NCBI RefSeq assembly: GCF_000277815.2
Contig: NC_018475.1
Coordinates: 1-64,000, forward strand
Reading direction: 5' to 3'
Length of the DNA stretch: 64,000 nucleotides
Source: Encephalitozoon hellem ATCC 50504
Taxonomy: Eukaryota; Microsporidia; Unikaryonidae
Positions 7,696 through 17,541 of the stretch are shown here, in pieces. Made by a program: the position numbers and the translations under genes. Each line of letters begins with the position of its first letter. Positions within the stretch are counted from its first letter, which is position 1. Below the pieces are notes generated by a model. It saw only the letters and a list, made by a program, of their open reading frames with translations. It was not told where the DNA came from and searched no databases.

Positions 7696-9096
7696 ATGTT
7701 TTTCAAGAAACATACAGAGCCCAAGCCCTTGAGGGTGGAAGAGGAGCTGATCCTTCTTTCAAACAGACTATCTGGATCGATATACTATGAAGATCAGGCT
7801 GATGCGCTTAGTAAGGTTTTAGAAATGTCAGGAGTGTATCCTGTCGAGGTAGGCGTGCATGCACTCCAAGATGTGATCTATTCGATGGAAAAGATGGAGG
7901 ATGTATCCATTCACCTTGACATACTCAACAATATTCTCGGCTGCACCCACAGGATGGAATTTATTGACATCATTGTGAAGAATCCTGAAACTTTGAGGAT
8001 ATTATGCGATTGTATTAAGAACGAGAAGAAGGAAGGAGAAATATATGACCTGCTTTGCGTTCTGAGTGCTTCAGAGCTCTTCCCACTCAAGGCTATAGGG
8101 ATCCCAGGTATGGCTTACCATTGTGCCCAGATGATTAAGGAAAAGAAGATGGGGCTGATCCCCAGGCTTGTTGAGCAGGATCAGAACTTTAAAAGAGAGC
8201 TTACATTTATGGGGATATTCGAGAATCTTTTAAAAGTACTTCAGGATGGCTTTTCTAAGGACGCAATGTCTACCTTGGTGTTACTACTCAGAGACTGCCC
8301 GTTCAACCAAAATTATTTCGACGAGCTAAAATGGGACTTTATTCTCAAATTCATAGACAAACATCCAGGAGAGGTGTTTGATGTTCTCTCTTCCTTGATA
8401 GATCTTAAGAATACCGATTGTAGAAAGCTTCAATCTTCTGTCTATGAAAAAATCGATCTTGCACTTGTTCTTAAGTCCAAGAGATGGAGTCTCTTGTATC
8501 TTATTATAAAAGATAATAGGTCATATACAGAAAAGCTTCTCGAAACTCCCATATTCGATAAAATAGAAGAGGAGCTTCCAAAGGAATCTCTTGTTAGAAG
8601 GCGAAATGAAATCTATCTATTGGTTGACTACCTTCTCTTCTGGAATGACTTTGATGCTTCAAGATTAGACTCATACAAGATATATACAATGAAGAGCTTG
8701 AGAGAACAGAGCATTCCTACAGGCGATCTGATTGAGAGAGCTTTTGGGATAATCAGTCAGTTTGACAATAGAGAGGAGAGTGCAACATTCGATGCATTAA
8801 TATTTATTATTTTTAACTTCGAGAAAACTAGGGCAGAAAAAATGATTCCAGTACTTTCTGGGATATTTGGAGATTATACCAGGCCTAAACTGCATAGATC
8901 CTTATGCCTTATTATTCTTTTAATGCTCGAAATAACTGTAGATGGAATTAATATTAATCGTTATACTGCAGATCATCTATTAAGAGAAGCAAGGCTTCTC
9001 TTGTGTTCCATAGACTTGAATTCGCCGCTCTATCTCACTAACGAGATGGTGGACATTCTTGTAAACAACATTGGAGATTTGGTTTGTAGCAGATAA
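7696..9096 (+). CDS. USO1: Uso1/p115-like vesicle-tethering factor (armadillo head only)
   Basis: A 466-aa helical-repeat protein. The opening (RVEEELILLSNRLSGSIYYE then DALSKVLEMSGVYPVEVGVH) matches the first armadillo repeats of p115/Uso1. The block LLRDCPFNQNYFDELKW corresponds to the conserved p115 L-x-N-N-x-x-N-Q-x-x-F-x-E motif. Yeast Uso1 has 1790 aa with a long coiled-coil tail; here the tail is absent, so only the globular head is kept. The expected role is ER-to-Golgi tethering. ATG 7696 follows AGCCCACACCAAA. The spacer ahead has a small hairpin (CGGGG-AGA-CCCCG). Confidence 0.75.
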   Translation: MFFKKHTEPKPLRVEEELILLSNRLSGSIYYEDQADALSKVLEMSGVYPVEVGVHALQDVIYSMEKMEDVSIHLDILNNILGCTHRMEFIDIIVKNPETLRILCDCIKNEKKEGEIYDLLCVLSASELFPLKAIGIPGMAYHCAQMIKEKKMGLIPRLVEQDQNFKRELTFMGIFENLLKVLQDGFSKDAMSTLVLLLRDCPFNQNYFDELKWDFILKFIDKHPGEVFDVLSSLIDLKNTDCRKLQSSVYEKIDLALVLKSKRWSLLYLIIKDNRSYTEKLLETPIFDKIEEELPKESLVRRRNEIYLLVDYLLFWNDFDASRLDSYKIYTMKSLREQSIPTGDLIERAFGIISQFDNREESATFDALIFIIFNFEKTRAEKMIPVLSGIFGDYTRPKLHRSLCLIILLMLEITVDGININRYTADHLLREARLLLCSIDLNSPLYLTNEMVDILVNNIGDLVCSR

Positions 9097-9162
9097 CAAA
9101 TTCTTTTAGAAATAAATTTTAGTTGTGTTATTGTCACCCCCTCAGAGATTTTGCATTCTCGT

Positions 9163-9963
9163 TCATACCACTTTTTTGACCTCTTCTGAGAAAAGTCTTA
9201 GGAACGTCTCGACATCTTCAGTGCGTGATAAAACATGTGTTCCCTCCGGTATTTTCTCAACCCGAGAATTTCCAACCAGCCTTAGCTTAGCTTCAATGTC
9301 TGTTATCGAATACTCATCTTTTCCAGACACCACAAAGAGAAGCCTTGTGCCACCTTTATTAAGCCCTGTGTAAAACTCGTCTTCCAGGTAGCTGGAAAAC
9401 ATGTCTTCCTTTCCATATCTAGAAAAGATATCCAAAATCCTTCTTGGCGTTAGGTATGAACCCGTACCACAATACTTAATTGCCACATCTTCCTCTTTTC
9501 TCTTTATCATTTCTCTCGCCCATTCCAATATCTTAGGAAGATCCTTATTCTCGTTCTCCTCGAATTCGACATCGCTTACAGCCCCAAGAAGTACAGCCAG
9601 CTTGACCCTCTTATCCTTCGTCTTGTTTAAGTAATGAATGATATCCTGGCATCCAGTCGAATTTCCAATCAAAACTATGTCTCCTTTAATCTGATGAATT
9701 AGGCTTTCCAAGTCCTCTACGTCATCATCAATTGTGAAGAGCCCATAATTAGGATAGGACCTCATTTCGGGAATTATGAGCTCATATCCATTCTCAAGAC
9801 AGTATTCATTCAGCATGATGGTAGGCAGACAGATCGATAAGCGAGATCCCAAACCTCCAACATATATAACCTTTATATCACTTTTAACCTGATTGGAATA
9901 TGCAACTAAGTTGTTTTTAGGATCATATACAAATATCTTTCCCTTCAGTTCCTCTCCAAACAT
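9163..9963 (-). CDS. Alpha/beta hydrolase, DUF1749 (SidJ-like) family
   Basis: A 266-aa alpha/beta hydrolase. A first strand VIYVGGLGSRL provides the oxyanion region. The nucleophile elbow is GNSTGCQD (Ser in G-N-S-T-G), and the late acidic residue (VSGKDEYS) and His (PEGTHVLSR) complete a plausible triad. The G-x-S-T-G-x-Q-D elbow is typical of the DUF1749/UPF0613 family that includes fungal siderophore esterase SidJ. The physiological substrate is unknown, and a siderophore role should not be assumed. Converges with the Uso1-like gene across 66 bp. Confidence 0.75.
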   Translation of the reverse strand: MFGEELKGKIFVYDPKNNLVAYSNQVKSDIKVIYVGGLGSRLSICLPTIMLNEYCLENGYELIIPEMRSYPNYGLFTIDDDVEDLESLIHQIKGDIVLIGNSTGCQDIIHYLNKTKDKRVKLAVLLGAVSDVEFEENENKDLPKILEWAREMIKRKEEDVAIKYCGTGSYLTPRRILDIFSRYGKEDMFSSYLEDEFYTGLNKGGTRLLFVVSGKDEYSITDIEAKLRLVGNSRVEKIPEGTHVLSRTEDVETFLRLFSEEVKKVV

Positions 9964-10126
9964 AAGGGATAGAAAGTGCTCAGATTATATGATTGCATTT
10001 AGGTTTAATACTGTCATGGAAGATCTTTTCGCCCTTCCCCTGTAATGCATGGGGTTCTAAGAAGAAAACTCGTCTAAATCACAGAATGAGTCACTCTGCC
10101 CACTGCCTCTAAAAATTTAGACGTGA

Positions 10127-11344
10127 TCATCTAAAAACCTTTGTTATCTTTATCTGGTTAAAAGAAGATGAATTAAGGTTTCGGGAATAAAACTCATCTC
10201 CTTCTTGAACATCGCAGAGAACATAGCACAGTCCTTTGCACAATCCTTTTGTGAAACAAAATCCTCCTCTGATAACACGTCCAACTATGCAGTCATTTTC
10301 ATTAAGAATAAACGCACATCTATCGGCATGTCCCTTCTCAAGCTCAAAAGAGGCAAATACAGCCGGAACGTCTGTGTATATGTACATAAAACCAATGTCA
10401 ATCTCCATTTTCTTCGATTTTGGTGTCCTCTCATACTTACTTTTGATAGGTTCCATGTACGATTGTTCAAAATCCTTGTAGAGCTTAGACGTCGCGTAAT
10501 CAAACGGGTAAACCATATAATCGCCTTCAAGCGCAAGCCTTTGGAGCTCCTCAACACATACCGGAATAATCCCTGCATTCACAACATCCTGCCAGAAACT
10601 CATAACCATGTTTCTCCTAAGAAGTACCTTTCCAGACTCTGATCCCGAATGACTTTTCACAAATATGGCTCCGCCGCACTCATGAAGTATGATTTCGTCA
10701 ATACCTCCTCCTTTCTTGTACGACAGAATCTTAGCAAATCTTTTTGCGTCATCAATTTCATCAAGGAACAGCCCATCTGTCTGTATCAGTGATAAACAGC
10801 ATTCAATTCTACTATGTTTCTCCAAAGATACAATTGACTCCACCTCCTCAAGATCAGGCGTGATGATAGTCAAGAACTTCTCGCTGACAATTGCTTCAAA
10901 AACTATATTCCCATGTCTAATTCTTTGTACGACATTTTCAAGACTGAAGTTTATTCCAAGAATCTCTGTGTTTGGCCTAACGTATACAACAACATCCTTA
11001 TAGGACTCGTCAAAAACAAATCCCCTGGTTCTCTGGGACTTGTAGATAAACTTGCTGCTTTTAATCCTTCTTCTTAGGGGAATAGATGTATTCCACACCT
11101 TCATCATCTCAAATCTTTTTGCATACCATACATGTGTTCTCAACCCATGGCGGTCTTTTTTTCTCATATGCTTTTTCTTCTTTATGCGTTTTTCATGGCT
11201 CCTGAGCCTCCGTCTTAAGTAGAAAGGTAGTCTTTGAAACATCATCGACTTCTTTCTGTTGCTTTCAATGGCCGTCTCGATGAGCTGGATCTCCTTTGCT
11301 CTCTCCTCTACAAAACTGATTGGAATTATTTCTTTTTCAGCCAT
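10127..11344 (-). CDS. POP1: Pop1, protein subunit of RNase P / RNase MRP
   Basis: The N-terminal third carries the Pop1 signature: basic stretches RRRLRSHEKRIKKKKHMRKK, then HVWYAKRFEM and KSSKFIYKSQRTRGFVFDES. In Pop1 these contact the RNA of RNase P/MRP. The C-terminal part (GFMYIYTDVPAVFASF, GRVIRGGFCFTKGLCKGLCY) resembles the POPLD and terminal domains. It is 405 aa against 875 in yeast, so it is strongly reduced. The predicted role is tRNA 5' processing and rRNA processing in the nucleus. The start codon lies 110 bp from the divergent Rad9-like gene. Confidence 0.85.
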   Translation of the reverse strand: MAEKEIIPISFVEERAKEIQLIETAIESNRKKSMMFQRLPFYLRRRLRSHEKRIKKKKHMRKKDRHGLRTHVWYAKRFEMMKVWNTSIPLRRRIKSSKFIYKSQRTRGFVFDESYKDVVVYVRPNTEILGINFSLENVVQRIRHGNIVFEAIVSEKFLTIITPDLEEVESIVSLEKHSRIECCLSLIQTDGLFLDEIDDAKRFAKILSYKKGGGIDEIILHECGGAIFVKSHSGSESGKVLLRRNMVMSFWQDVVNAGIIPVCVEELQRLALEGDYMVYPFDYATSKLYKDFEQSYMEPIKSKYERTPKSKKMEIDIGFMYIYTDVPAVFASFELEKGHADRCAFILNENDCIVGRVIRGGFCFTKGLCKGLCYVLCDVQEGDEFYSRNLNSSSFNQIKITKVFR

Positions 11345-11454
11345 TCAAAATATTTGTCAGGGTCCTAGTTTTGAGGCCAATACCTCGTCACCACCATTTG
11401 TTCATGAGAAAGCAGAATCATGTCCATGATAAATGCCTAGGCGTCTCCCTTCCC

Positions 11455-12141
11455 ATGGACTGCGTGATATCGTCCCAAAACGCATTCATAGTCGATAGAG
11501 TGCTGCAAGCAGTTGGAGGGTCCACAATCTTGATAGACACCACAAATGAAATAACTCTCCAAATGATTACGCCTGATAGGGCCCTTGTGCTTAATCTCAG
11601 CTTGGAAAAGTCTTTTTTTACAAGCTTAAGCCTGAAGAATGGATGTGCACTCATTCCGATACAGAAATTTTACATCAAGAAAATGAGGCAGCTGAAGATC
11701 ACTACAAACGAATATGTTGTGGTATTCGAATACGTATTTGATAAATACGCTTTGAGGAGAAGGGTGTTCCATAGCCAGTCTGCACTCTTCACAATTGATT
11801 TTAAGATAGACTGTACAGGAGAAATTAACTCGAATGTCATGGGGTTGGCCCTTAAAGAGATTGGAGATAATCTGGCGACTCTTAGGGTTGCCAACAACAC
11901 GGGAGAAATATGTAGCGAAGAGACTAGAATGAGGTTTCCATTGGCTTTCCACACTGATTTTTGTGTGGAGGTCATCGGAGGAAACCTGAAGAGCGTATTT
12001 GAAGTTTCCGATTTATTTATCAAAATGCTCATAAACTATGGCTCTTCAAATTCATCGATCAACTTTGTTCTCCTAGGCAATGGAGCCAGAGCTTCTTTTT
12101 TTGTAGCAGCCATCCACAATTCAATCGGCAATCGAACCTGA
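11455..12141 (+). CDS. RAD9: Rad9-like subunit of the 9-1-1 checkpoint clamp
   Basis: A 228-aa PCNA-fold protein. The start MDCVISSQNAFIVDRVLQAV matches the Rad9 opening (M-x-C-x-x-x-x-x-N-V-K-x-x-x-K-A). The domain-1 end FFTSLSLKNG and the last strands (VFEVSDLFIKML, then INFVLLGNGARASFFVAAIH) match the end of the Rad9 clamp core. The long phosphorylated Rad9 tail is missing. ATG 11455 directly follows TCTCCCTTCCC; the frame is also open upstream with an ATG at 11407, which would add 16 residues that do not match the family. It would pair with the Hus1-like protein at 4451. Confidence 0.7.
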   Translation: MDCVISSQNAFIVDRVLQAVGGSTILIDTTNEITLQMITPDRALVLNLSLEKSFFTSLSLKNGCALIPIQKFYIKKMRQLKITTNEYVVVFEYVFDKYALRRRVFHSQSALFTIDFKIDCTGEINSNVMGLALKEIGDNLATLRVANNTGEICSEETRMRFPLAFHTDFCVEVIGGNLKSVFEVSDLFIKMLINYGSSNSSINFVLLGNGARASFFVAAIHNSIGNRT

Positions 12142-12292
12142 ATGAGTGCCTTATGTATCCTACGTTTTCGTCCAGATATCCCGTAAAGACCCAGAGAACC
12201 TATGACTTACTAAAGCATCCTTAGATCTGTGGTATTAAATTGTTATGATAAGCTAAATCTCTTTATGTAAAATATGTTTGGAAAACCCCTAA

Positions 12293-15157
12293 ATGAAATT
12301 CAACAAAAGATGTCTGACTGCATTTTCTGAAGAGAAGCCATTTATGGCTATGGGAACGAAAAGCAAGCTATTTGACACATCATTTTCCCTGACCTCCGAG
12401 TTGTTTCTGTATGACTATAGCCTGGGAATTCAATATCCTTCCTTGCAAACAGACAACAAATTCTACAAGCTCAAGTGGTGTAACTGGAATGATGGGGAAA
12501 TCCTAGCAACAGGAAACGAAGACGGAAAGGTGACGCTATATGCACCATCACCTGAGAAAAATGCCTCCTTCGAGCTTCTATCTAGCTGCAGTGTTCTTGA
12601 AGGGGATGTGCTGGGGCTAGATTTTAACTCATCAAAGGGAGTTCTTGCAGCGGGGTCTTCCAATGGAAAGATTATATTTTGGAACCTGAACAAACTTGAT
12701 AGCCAGTATACAAGCGACATTCCACTTACCTCGAATATAACCTGCCTGTCGTGGAACAAGAAAGTGTCCAGAATTTTGTGTGCTGGCACAGATGACGGAA
12801 AGATACTTATTTTGGACATCAGAGCTAAGAATGTAGCGATGACCCTCGGGGGGGATGAAATAAAGTTTGTATCTGACGTGATGTGGCATCCAAATGGATC
12901 AACATCAATTTTGGCTGCAACAAACCTGAAAGGGCTTCAATGCTTTAATCTCAGCTCGGATAGCACATCACAAATAGGGGAGCATGGAAATGGATTGATA
13001 AAACTATCTGTGATAGATAAGGGCCACATAGCCGCATCTTCCAAGGACCAGATCGATATAATAGAAATAGGAGACAACAAGGTTGTTGACTCGATCGCAG
13101 TTGATGGCATATTTGAAGTAAGCTTTTCAAAAAGGGATCCACTGATGACACTCTCATATGTTGGAGGAACTACGGAAATTCTGCCTCGGATAACAACTGA
13201 CATTCTACCAGTGAATCCTGGATGCATAGTTGGAAATAATGTCATTGGAAAAGATATGTACGAGATTGAGTATGAGGGAATGAAAGATATCGAGGAAGAT
13301 GCATTTATTGGGAAGATCAAAAAGCTTCTCTATCCGGATGGAAGCTACAACATCGATAGAAAGGGGTTAGGAGAGCTTCTGTTGGGTGAGGCCATAGGAA
13401 AAGAAAACTCCGAGAATTCTGATACAGCAGAGAGACTAAGCGAAAAGATGTCCAATATGGACTTGGGGCAGAGGCTCGATCTCAATGATCCTTTAACGCT
13501 GGCTCTAATGAAAGGAGATCTTGAGGACGCCTATTCTGAGTCTACGAAAAGCAGCAAAACGATACCTTTTTTTCAATTTCTGGCTTTGGCTAAGGGAAAT
13601 GGGTCCCTGCCCTTTGATTCCGATGATCCACTGATCCTTTTGTCCACTGCACAGATTACATCAACGTATACGCATCTATTAGAAAAGATATCCATTTCTC
13701 AATGGCTAGCTCTTCTTTCGATAATAAGTTTTTCTCCACTGTCCGATGAAGAGTTTTTTTCAAACGCTATGGAGTTATCTAATAGGCTTGGCGACAAGGA
13801 GAAGCTTCTTGTATATGCCATGACTAATAATCTGGAAAAGTATTTCAAGCTAAAAGAGTCAATGTATCAAACACCCACAAGTGTTTATGGTGTGCGAGAC
13901 TTCTTCCAGGAGTACAAGGGGATGATAGTAGATTTAGAGTCGATGGGTGGCTTTTACAAGAGTCCTATGATTTCTGAGTATTTTTGGTATTCATCGGCCC
14001 GTGGAGAAATTCCTGTTAGGATCAAATACGAAGATTTAGGTATCAATATTTATCTTGGAAAAGCAAGCAGCAACGTGGTTTCTGTTAACAAGCTGGGATC
14101 TCCTGCTATCAGGGATATCCAGAATAGGTCCAAGCCGTTGGAAGTCCCTAAGAGATCCCCAACTTTGGAGCCACAGAGACACCAGAATTCCAGCATCATA
14201 GGAAAACATCCAACACCATCTATCAAGCCTAATGGTGTTATATCAAGGCCCCCATCACTTTCTGAACAGAACGAAAGTAATTCTAGATCGCCCAGGCCTC
14301 TAAGCAAGCCAAGTATTCCCGGTGTAAATAGCAGCTTCGCTCATAAAAGTACGGTGCAGTCACCGCCATCATCTATGATTCATCAGCAAATCCCAAAGCC
14401 AGTTAGCCCTAGTTTAGGATCTTCGAGATTGTCTCACTCCTCTATTCATCAGGAAAGCCAGCAAAAGATGTACATTCCTAGGCCAGGATATAGAACTGTG
14501 CCTAACACGCCTGCATATAGCTCGGGGCCAAAACTCAGCTCTTCGAAAACATATAGTTCGATGCCGGACATTTCAAGCCTTTCTAGCAGTGCAACACCAG
14601 TCTCAACATACGGCATGATGTCTCGTGGGTCGCATGGAGGCTCATCTCAAGCAACCACATCAAAGCCATACATACCTAGACCGGGGATGTCTTCTAGCCC
14701 CCTACTCACTCCTCAGGACCAACAGCAGAAGACTACCATTCCAACTGCAGGGCCCCAAGTAAGAGAGGATATACAGACAACTCCTCAAGTTCTAGACAAC
14801 AGTCCTCAGAAGACAATGGACAGCCTGAATCCAGAAGAGATACTTGTCACTTTCGAAGACATCACTAAGAAACTGATAGAAAGGGCATCAGCCAAGGCAA
14901 ATCTAATAGTTAGGAATAAGCTCAAAGAGGTTACAAAAAGGCTTTCCATATACAATAGCGTTGCAAAAGATACTTTTAGTCCTCTAATTCTGAAGGGAAT
15001 CGACCGGATAAACAATGAAATCAAAAATGATGAGGACAGCGATGGAATGAAGCAGAGGATTAGGGAGATAATTCTTGAATGCACCGAGACAGGAGAAAAC
15101 AGAGCAGACCTATGGATGCCCAGTGTATACACTCTTCTACAGATGGTCTACCATTAG
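12293..15157 (+). CDS. SEC31: Sec31, COPII outer-coat subunit
   Basis: A 954-aa protein with Sec31 architecture: an N-terminal seven-bladed WD40 propeller (about 1-330; blades end in motifs such as GKIIFWNLN and GKILILDIR), a helical solenoid (about 370-560), a Pro/Ser/Gln-rich region (about 600-850) and a C-terminal helical domain. The proline-rich part contains YIPRPG twice (about 726 and 792). Such regions contact Sec23-Sar1. It would form the outer cage of ER exit vesicles. Shorter than yeast Sec31 (1273 aa). ATG 12293 follows AACCCCTAA. Confidence 0.92.
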   Translation: MKFNKRCLTAFSEEKPFMAMGTKSKLFDTSFSLTSELFLYDYSLGIQYPSLQTDNKFYKLKWCNWNDGEILATGNEDGKVTLYAPSPEKNASFELLSSCSVLEGDVLGLDFNSSKGVLAAGSSNGKIIFWNLNKLDSQYTSDIPLTSNITCLSWNKKVSRILCAGTDDGKILILDIRAKNVAMTLGGDEIKFVSDVMWHPNGSTSILAATNLKGLQCFNLSSDSTSQIGEHGNGLIKLSVIDKGHIAASSKDQIDIIEIGDNKVVDSIAVDGIFEVSFSKRDPLMTLSYVGGTTEILPRITTDILPVNPGCIVGNNVIGKDMYEIEYEGMKDIEEDAFIGKIKKLLYPDGSYNIDRKGLGELLLGEAIGKENSENSDTAERLSEKMSNMDLGQRLDLNDPLTLALMKGDLEDAYSESTKSSKTIPFFQFLALAKGNGSLPFDSDDPLILLSTAQITSTYTHLLEKISISQWLALLSIISFSPLSDEEFFSNAMELSNRLGDKEKLLVYAMTNNLEKYFKLKESMYQTPTSVYGVRDFFQEYKGMIVDLESMGGFYKSPMISEYFWYSSARGEIPVRIKYEDLGINIYLGKASSNVVSVNKLGSPAIRDIQNRSKPLEVPKRSPTLEPQRHQNSSIIGKHPTPSIKPNGVISRPPSLSEQNESNSRSPRPLSKPSIPGVNSSFAHKSTVQSPPSSMIHQQIPKPVSPSLGSSRLSHSSIHQESQQKMYIPRPGYRTVPNTPAYSSGPKLSSSKTYSSMPDISSLSSSATPVSTYGMMSRGSHGGSSQATTSKPYIPRPGMSSSPLLTPQDQQQKTTIPTAGPQVREDIQTTPQVLDNSPQKTMDSLNPEEILVTFEDITKKLIERASAKANLIVRNKLKEVTKRLSIYNSVAKDTFSPLILKGIDRINNEIKNDEDSDGMKQRIREIILECTETGENRADLWMPSVYTLLQMVYH

Positions 15158-15224
15158 TGATTAAAGCAAGATAATTAGTATTCGTACTACGACTTGAGTT
15201 TTTTTAACTTTGTTTTTTAGGGGA

Positions 15225-15229
15225 AAAAG
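15225..15229 (-). terminator. Pol III T-run after tRNA-Glu
   Basis: Five T residues on the minus strand, 5 nt past the tRNA 3' end, fit a standard Pol III terminator. Confidence 0.8.
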
Positions 15230-15233
15230 GACA

Positions 15234-15305
15234 TTCCTCGTCCGGGAATCGAACCCGAGCCTGCTGCGTGAGAGGCAGCTATCCTAACCACTGGACCAAC
15301 AAGGA
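15234..15305 (-). tRNA. tRNA-Glu (anticodon CTC)
   Basis: A complete cloverleaf on the minus strand. The acceptor strands TCCTTGT and ACGAGGA pair with one G-U. The D-arm contains GGTTAGGATAG, the anticodon loop is C-C-T-C-T-C-A with CTC, and the T-arm reads GGGTTCGATTCCC. It has 72 nt with no intron and no encoded CCA. A T-run (TTTTT, AAAAA at 15225-15229 on the plus strand) terminates Pol III transcription just downstream. Confidence 0.96.
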
Positions 15306-15411
15306 TGCCATGCTCACCCGCAGAGACCTTCACTGATACAGCTGCCGCATAGCGTGTTCAACACTTGAAACACTTATGAAAACTTTCTCTATTCAGAGCC
15401 TATAAACAGAA

Positions 15412-16209
15412 ATGACACGATACATTCTGGGCAGTGTAATAGGGTCGGGAACATATGGCGAGGTGTATGAGGCAATAGATACAGAGACAAAGGAAAAGGT
15501 TGCCTTGAAAAGGATAAAGCTCAATGAGAGAGAGGGAATGCCTGGAACTGCACTCAGAGAAATATCAATCCTGAAGAAGCTCAATCATAGAAATGTTATA
15601 AGCTTGGTGTCTACAATCCACACAGACACATTACTGACTATGGTGTTTCCATTCATAGACTATGAGCTAAAAAAGTACATCGAGATGAACACAGGAATGA
15701 ATGTAATGGAGCTCATCAATCAATTGATATGTGGGGTGCATTACCTACATAGAATGAATGTTGTTCATAGAGACCTCAAGCCTCAGAATATCCTTGTCAC
15801 GAGCGATGGAGTGCTTAAGATAGCAGACTTTGGATTGTCAAGAAGCCTTGAGATAAGGGTTCCACCCTACTCCAGTGAGGTGGTCACTCTTTGGTACAGA
15901 TCCCCCGAACTACTCATGGGAAGCACAAGCTACAAGTTTTACGTAGATATATGGAGTTTGGGATGTATAATCTACGAGATGATAACGCTCGAGCCTCTTT
16001 TTCCAGGAGAAAGCAAAGAGAACCAACTGACTCTAATCAGAAGAAAGGCAGGAACACGAAGGTCTCTTAAGAATGTGATTGAGAAAAACTTGACTGCACC
16101 AAAGTTTTTGATGGAGATCATGCTAAGATGCCTCGACTTCAATTACAACCAGAGGATTAGTGCAGACGAAATAGTAGAGATTCTTGAGAACGAATATGGG
16201 GCCCAGTGA
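15412..16209 (+). CDS. Cyclin-dependent kinase, Pho85/Cdk5-like
   Basis: A 265-aa protein kinase with all core motifs: glycine loop GSGTYGEV (11-18), ATP-binding Lys33, a PSTAIRE-equivalent helix EGMPGTALRE (41-50), HRDLKPQN (119-126), DFG (139-141) and SPE in place of APE. The activation segment PPYSSEVVTLWYR resembles Pho85 (F-S-S-E-V-V-T-L-W-Y-R): Ser sits where Cdk1 has its CAK-phosphorylated Thr. This suggests activation mainly by cyclin binding. The C-lobe is slightly shortened. A B-type cyclin gene lies 2.7 kb downstream, but pairing with it is not shown. Confidence 0.88.
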   Translation: MTRYILGSVIGSGTYGEVYEAIDTETKEKVALKRIKLNEREGMPGTALREISILKKLNHRNVISLVSTIHTDTLLTMVFPFIDYELKKYIEMNTGMNVMELINQLICGVHYLHRMNVVHRDLKPQNILVTSDGVLKIADFGLSRSLEIRVPPYSSEVVTLWYRSPELLMGSTSYKFYVDIWSLGCIIYEMITLEPLFPGESKENQLTLIRRKAGTRRSLKNVIEKNLTAPKFLMEIMLRCLDFNYNQRISADEIVEILENEYGAQ

Positions 16210-16294
16210 GGGCTGCTGCCAGATCAGGATCAGAAAGAAAAGACTGCTAGAATTGAATTTTGATATCAAACAACGGTTTTCAAATCCCTAGATA

Positions 16295-17413
16295 ATGAAG
16301 ATAGAATGGGGAAAGCTGATAATTGAAAGGAGGTTTGGGATGAAGCAGAAAATCAAGCCCCGTGTGCAGAGGGGCTCTGCTACAGAGTATGGGGGAGTAG
16401 AGAAGTTATCTGAGGAGCTGGCTATAAGGAATAAGAAGATATCTGGAGGGAAACCGGCGAGAGTCCTGGAGGAGTCTGAAGAGCAGAGTGATGTAGATAT
16501 TGCTGTGGAGGGGCTTATCCCATCACTTGAGCTTTCAAAGACAATACCTCCCCGTGTTCCATATGACAAGATAGAGAAAGAGCTGTTCAAAGATGTTGAA
16601 AGCAAGATTTTTGATTTATGGAAGGGGCGGCAAAGATGCGGAGTGTTCGAGAGAAACATAGAGATATGGAGACAGCTATGGATTACTTGCGAGAGAAGTG
16701 ATGTCATAATACAAATTGTTGACGCTAGAAATCCAAAATTCTTTCTCAATGACGATATCCGCAAACTTTATCCAGAAAAAGAGCATGTTGTTCTCATTAA
16801 TAAGGCTGATCTGTCTTCAAATAGAACAGAGATAAAAGAGTACAGGTGTTTTTACTACTCGGCGCTAGAGAAAAACAATCTGTTGAAGTTTATTTTGGAG
16901 TATAAAGGAAAAGTAGTTGGATTTGTGGGATATCCAAATGTTGGAAAGAGTAGCACAATCAACTCCATAGTGAGCAGTAAACGTGTCCGGGTCAGCCAAA
17001 CACCCGGGAAGACCAGGCACATACAGACGATACATATCGACGGAGGGCCACGCTTGCTCGATTGCCCTGGATTGGTTTTTCCAAGACATAACAAGATCGA
17101 CCTAATACTTCATGGGATTCTGAACGTTGACCAGTTGCTTGATTTGAGCGGGAGCGCCGAATACATTGTAGAGTTCATTGGGATCGGCAAGCTTTGTAAA
17201 TTCTACTCATTGAAAGGGTTCTATAACGACTCAAGATATTCGAGGAGCACCAACTATATGAACCTGATGTCCATGACTAAGGGATGGGAAGCAAGTAGAT
17301 GCCTTAAGACGATAGTCAAGGACTTTGTATCTGGAAAAATTCCTTACGACAGGACAGATGAGGACACTCCAAGGGCCATGTTCGATTGGTATGAGAAAGA
17401 AATAGCTCCTTGA
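16295..17413 (+). CDS. LSG1: Lsg1, large ribosomal subunit export/recycling GTPase
   Basis: A 372-aa circularly permuted GTPase of the YRG/HSR1 group. Motifs come in permuted order: DAR (143-145), NKAD (G4, 169-172), then GYPNVGKSS (P-loop, 212-220), a switch with TPGKT and DCPG (G3, 256-259). The N-terminal basic region and order fit Lsg1, the cytoplasmic GTPase that releases Nmd3 from 60S subunits. It is roughly 60% of yeast length. All GTPase motifs are intact, in contrast with the related protein at 26944. ATG 16295 follows AATCCCTAGATA. Confidence 0.9.
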   Translation: MKIEWGKLIIERRFGMKQKIKPRVQRGSATEYGGVEKLSEELAIRNKKISGGKPARVLEESEEQSDVDIAVEGLIPSLELSKTIPPRVPYDKIEKELFKDVESKIFDLWKGRQRCGVFERNIEIWRQLWITCERSDVIIQIVDARNPKFFLNDDIRKLYPEKEHVVLINKADLSSNRTEIKEYRCFYYSALEKNNLLKFILEYKGKVVGFVGYPNVGKSSTINSIVSSKRVRVSQTPGKTRHIQTIHIDGGPRLLDCPGLVFPRHNKIDLILHGILNVDQLLDLSGSAEYIVEFIGIGKLCKFYSLKGFYNDSRYSRSTNYMNLMSMTKGWEASRCLKTIVKDFVSGKIPYDRTDEDTPRAMFDWYEKEIAP

Positions 17414-17541
17414 GGGTTTGCACACAGTGATTATTTTCCCAAACATTAAAACCTTCAAACTTATATATACTTTATTAAGCTCTTAACCTAAAGCTAACAG
17501 AAAGGAATCCCGCCTTCGGAAAAGAAAGTCCTCCTTCTCCA

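Noticed and set aside
9985..10050. 21-codon minus-strand ORF with CCCC before its ATG
   Set aside because: It is too short and without a recognisable family. The C-run could be chance, and the region is an ordinary 160-bp spacer.
16288..16764. Long antisense ORF (158 codons) opposite LSG1
   Set aside because: It lies wholly within a clear GTPase gene, has a Ser/Phe/Leu-rich composition typical of reverse-complement reading and no start signal.
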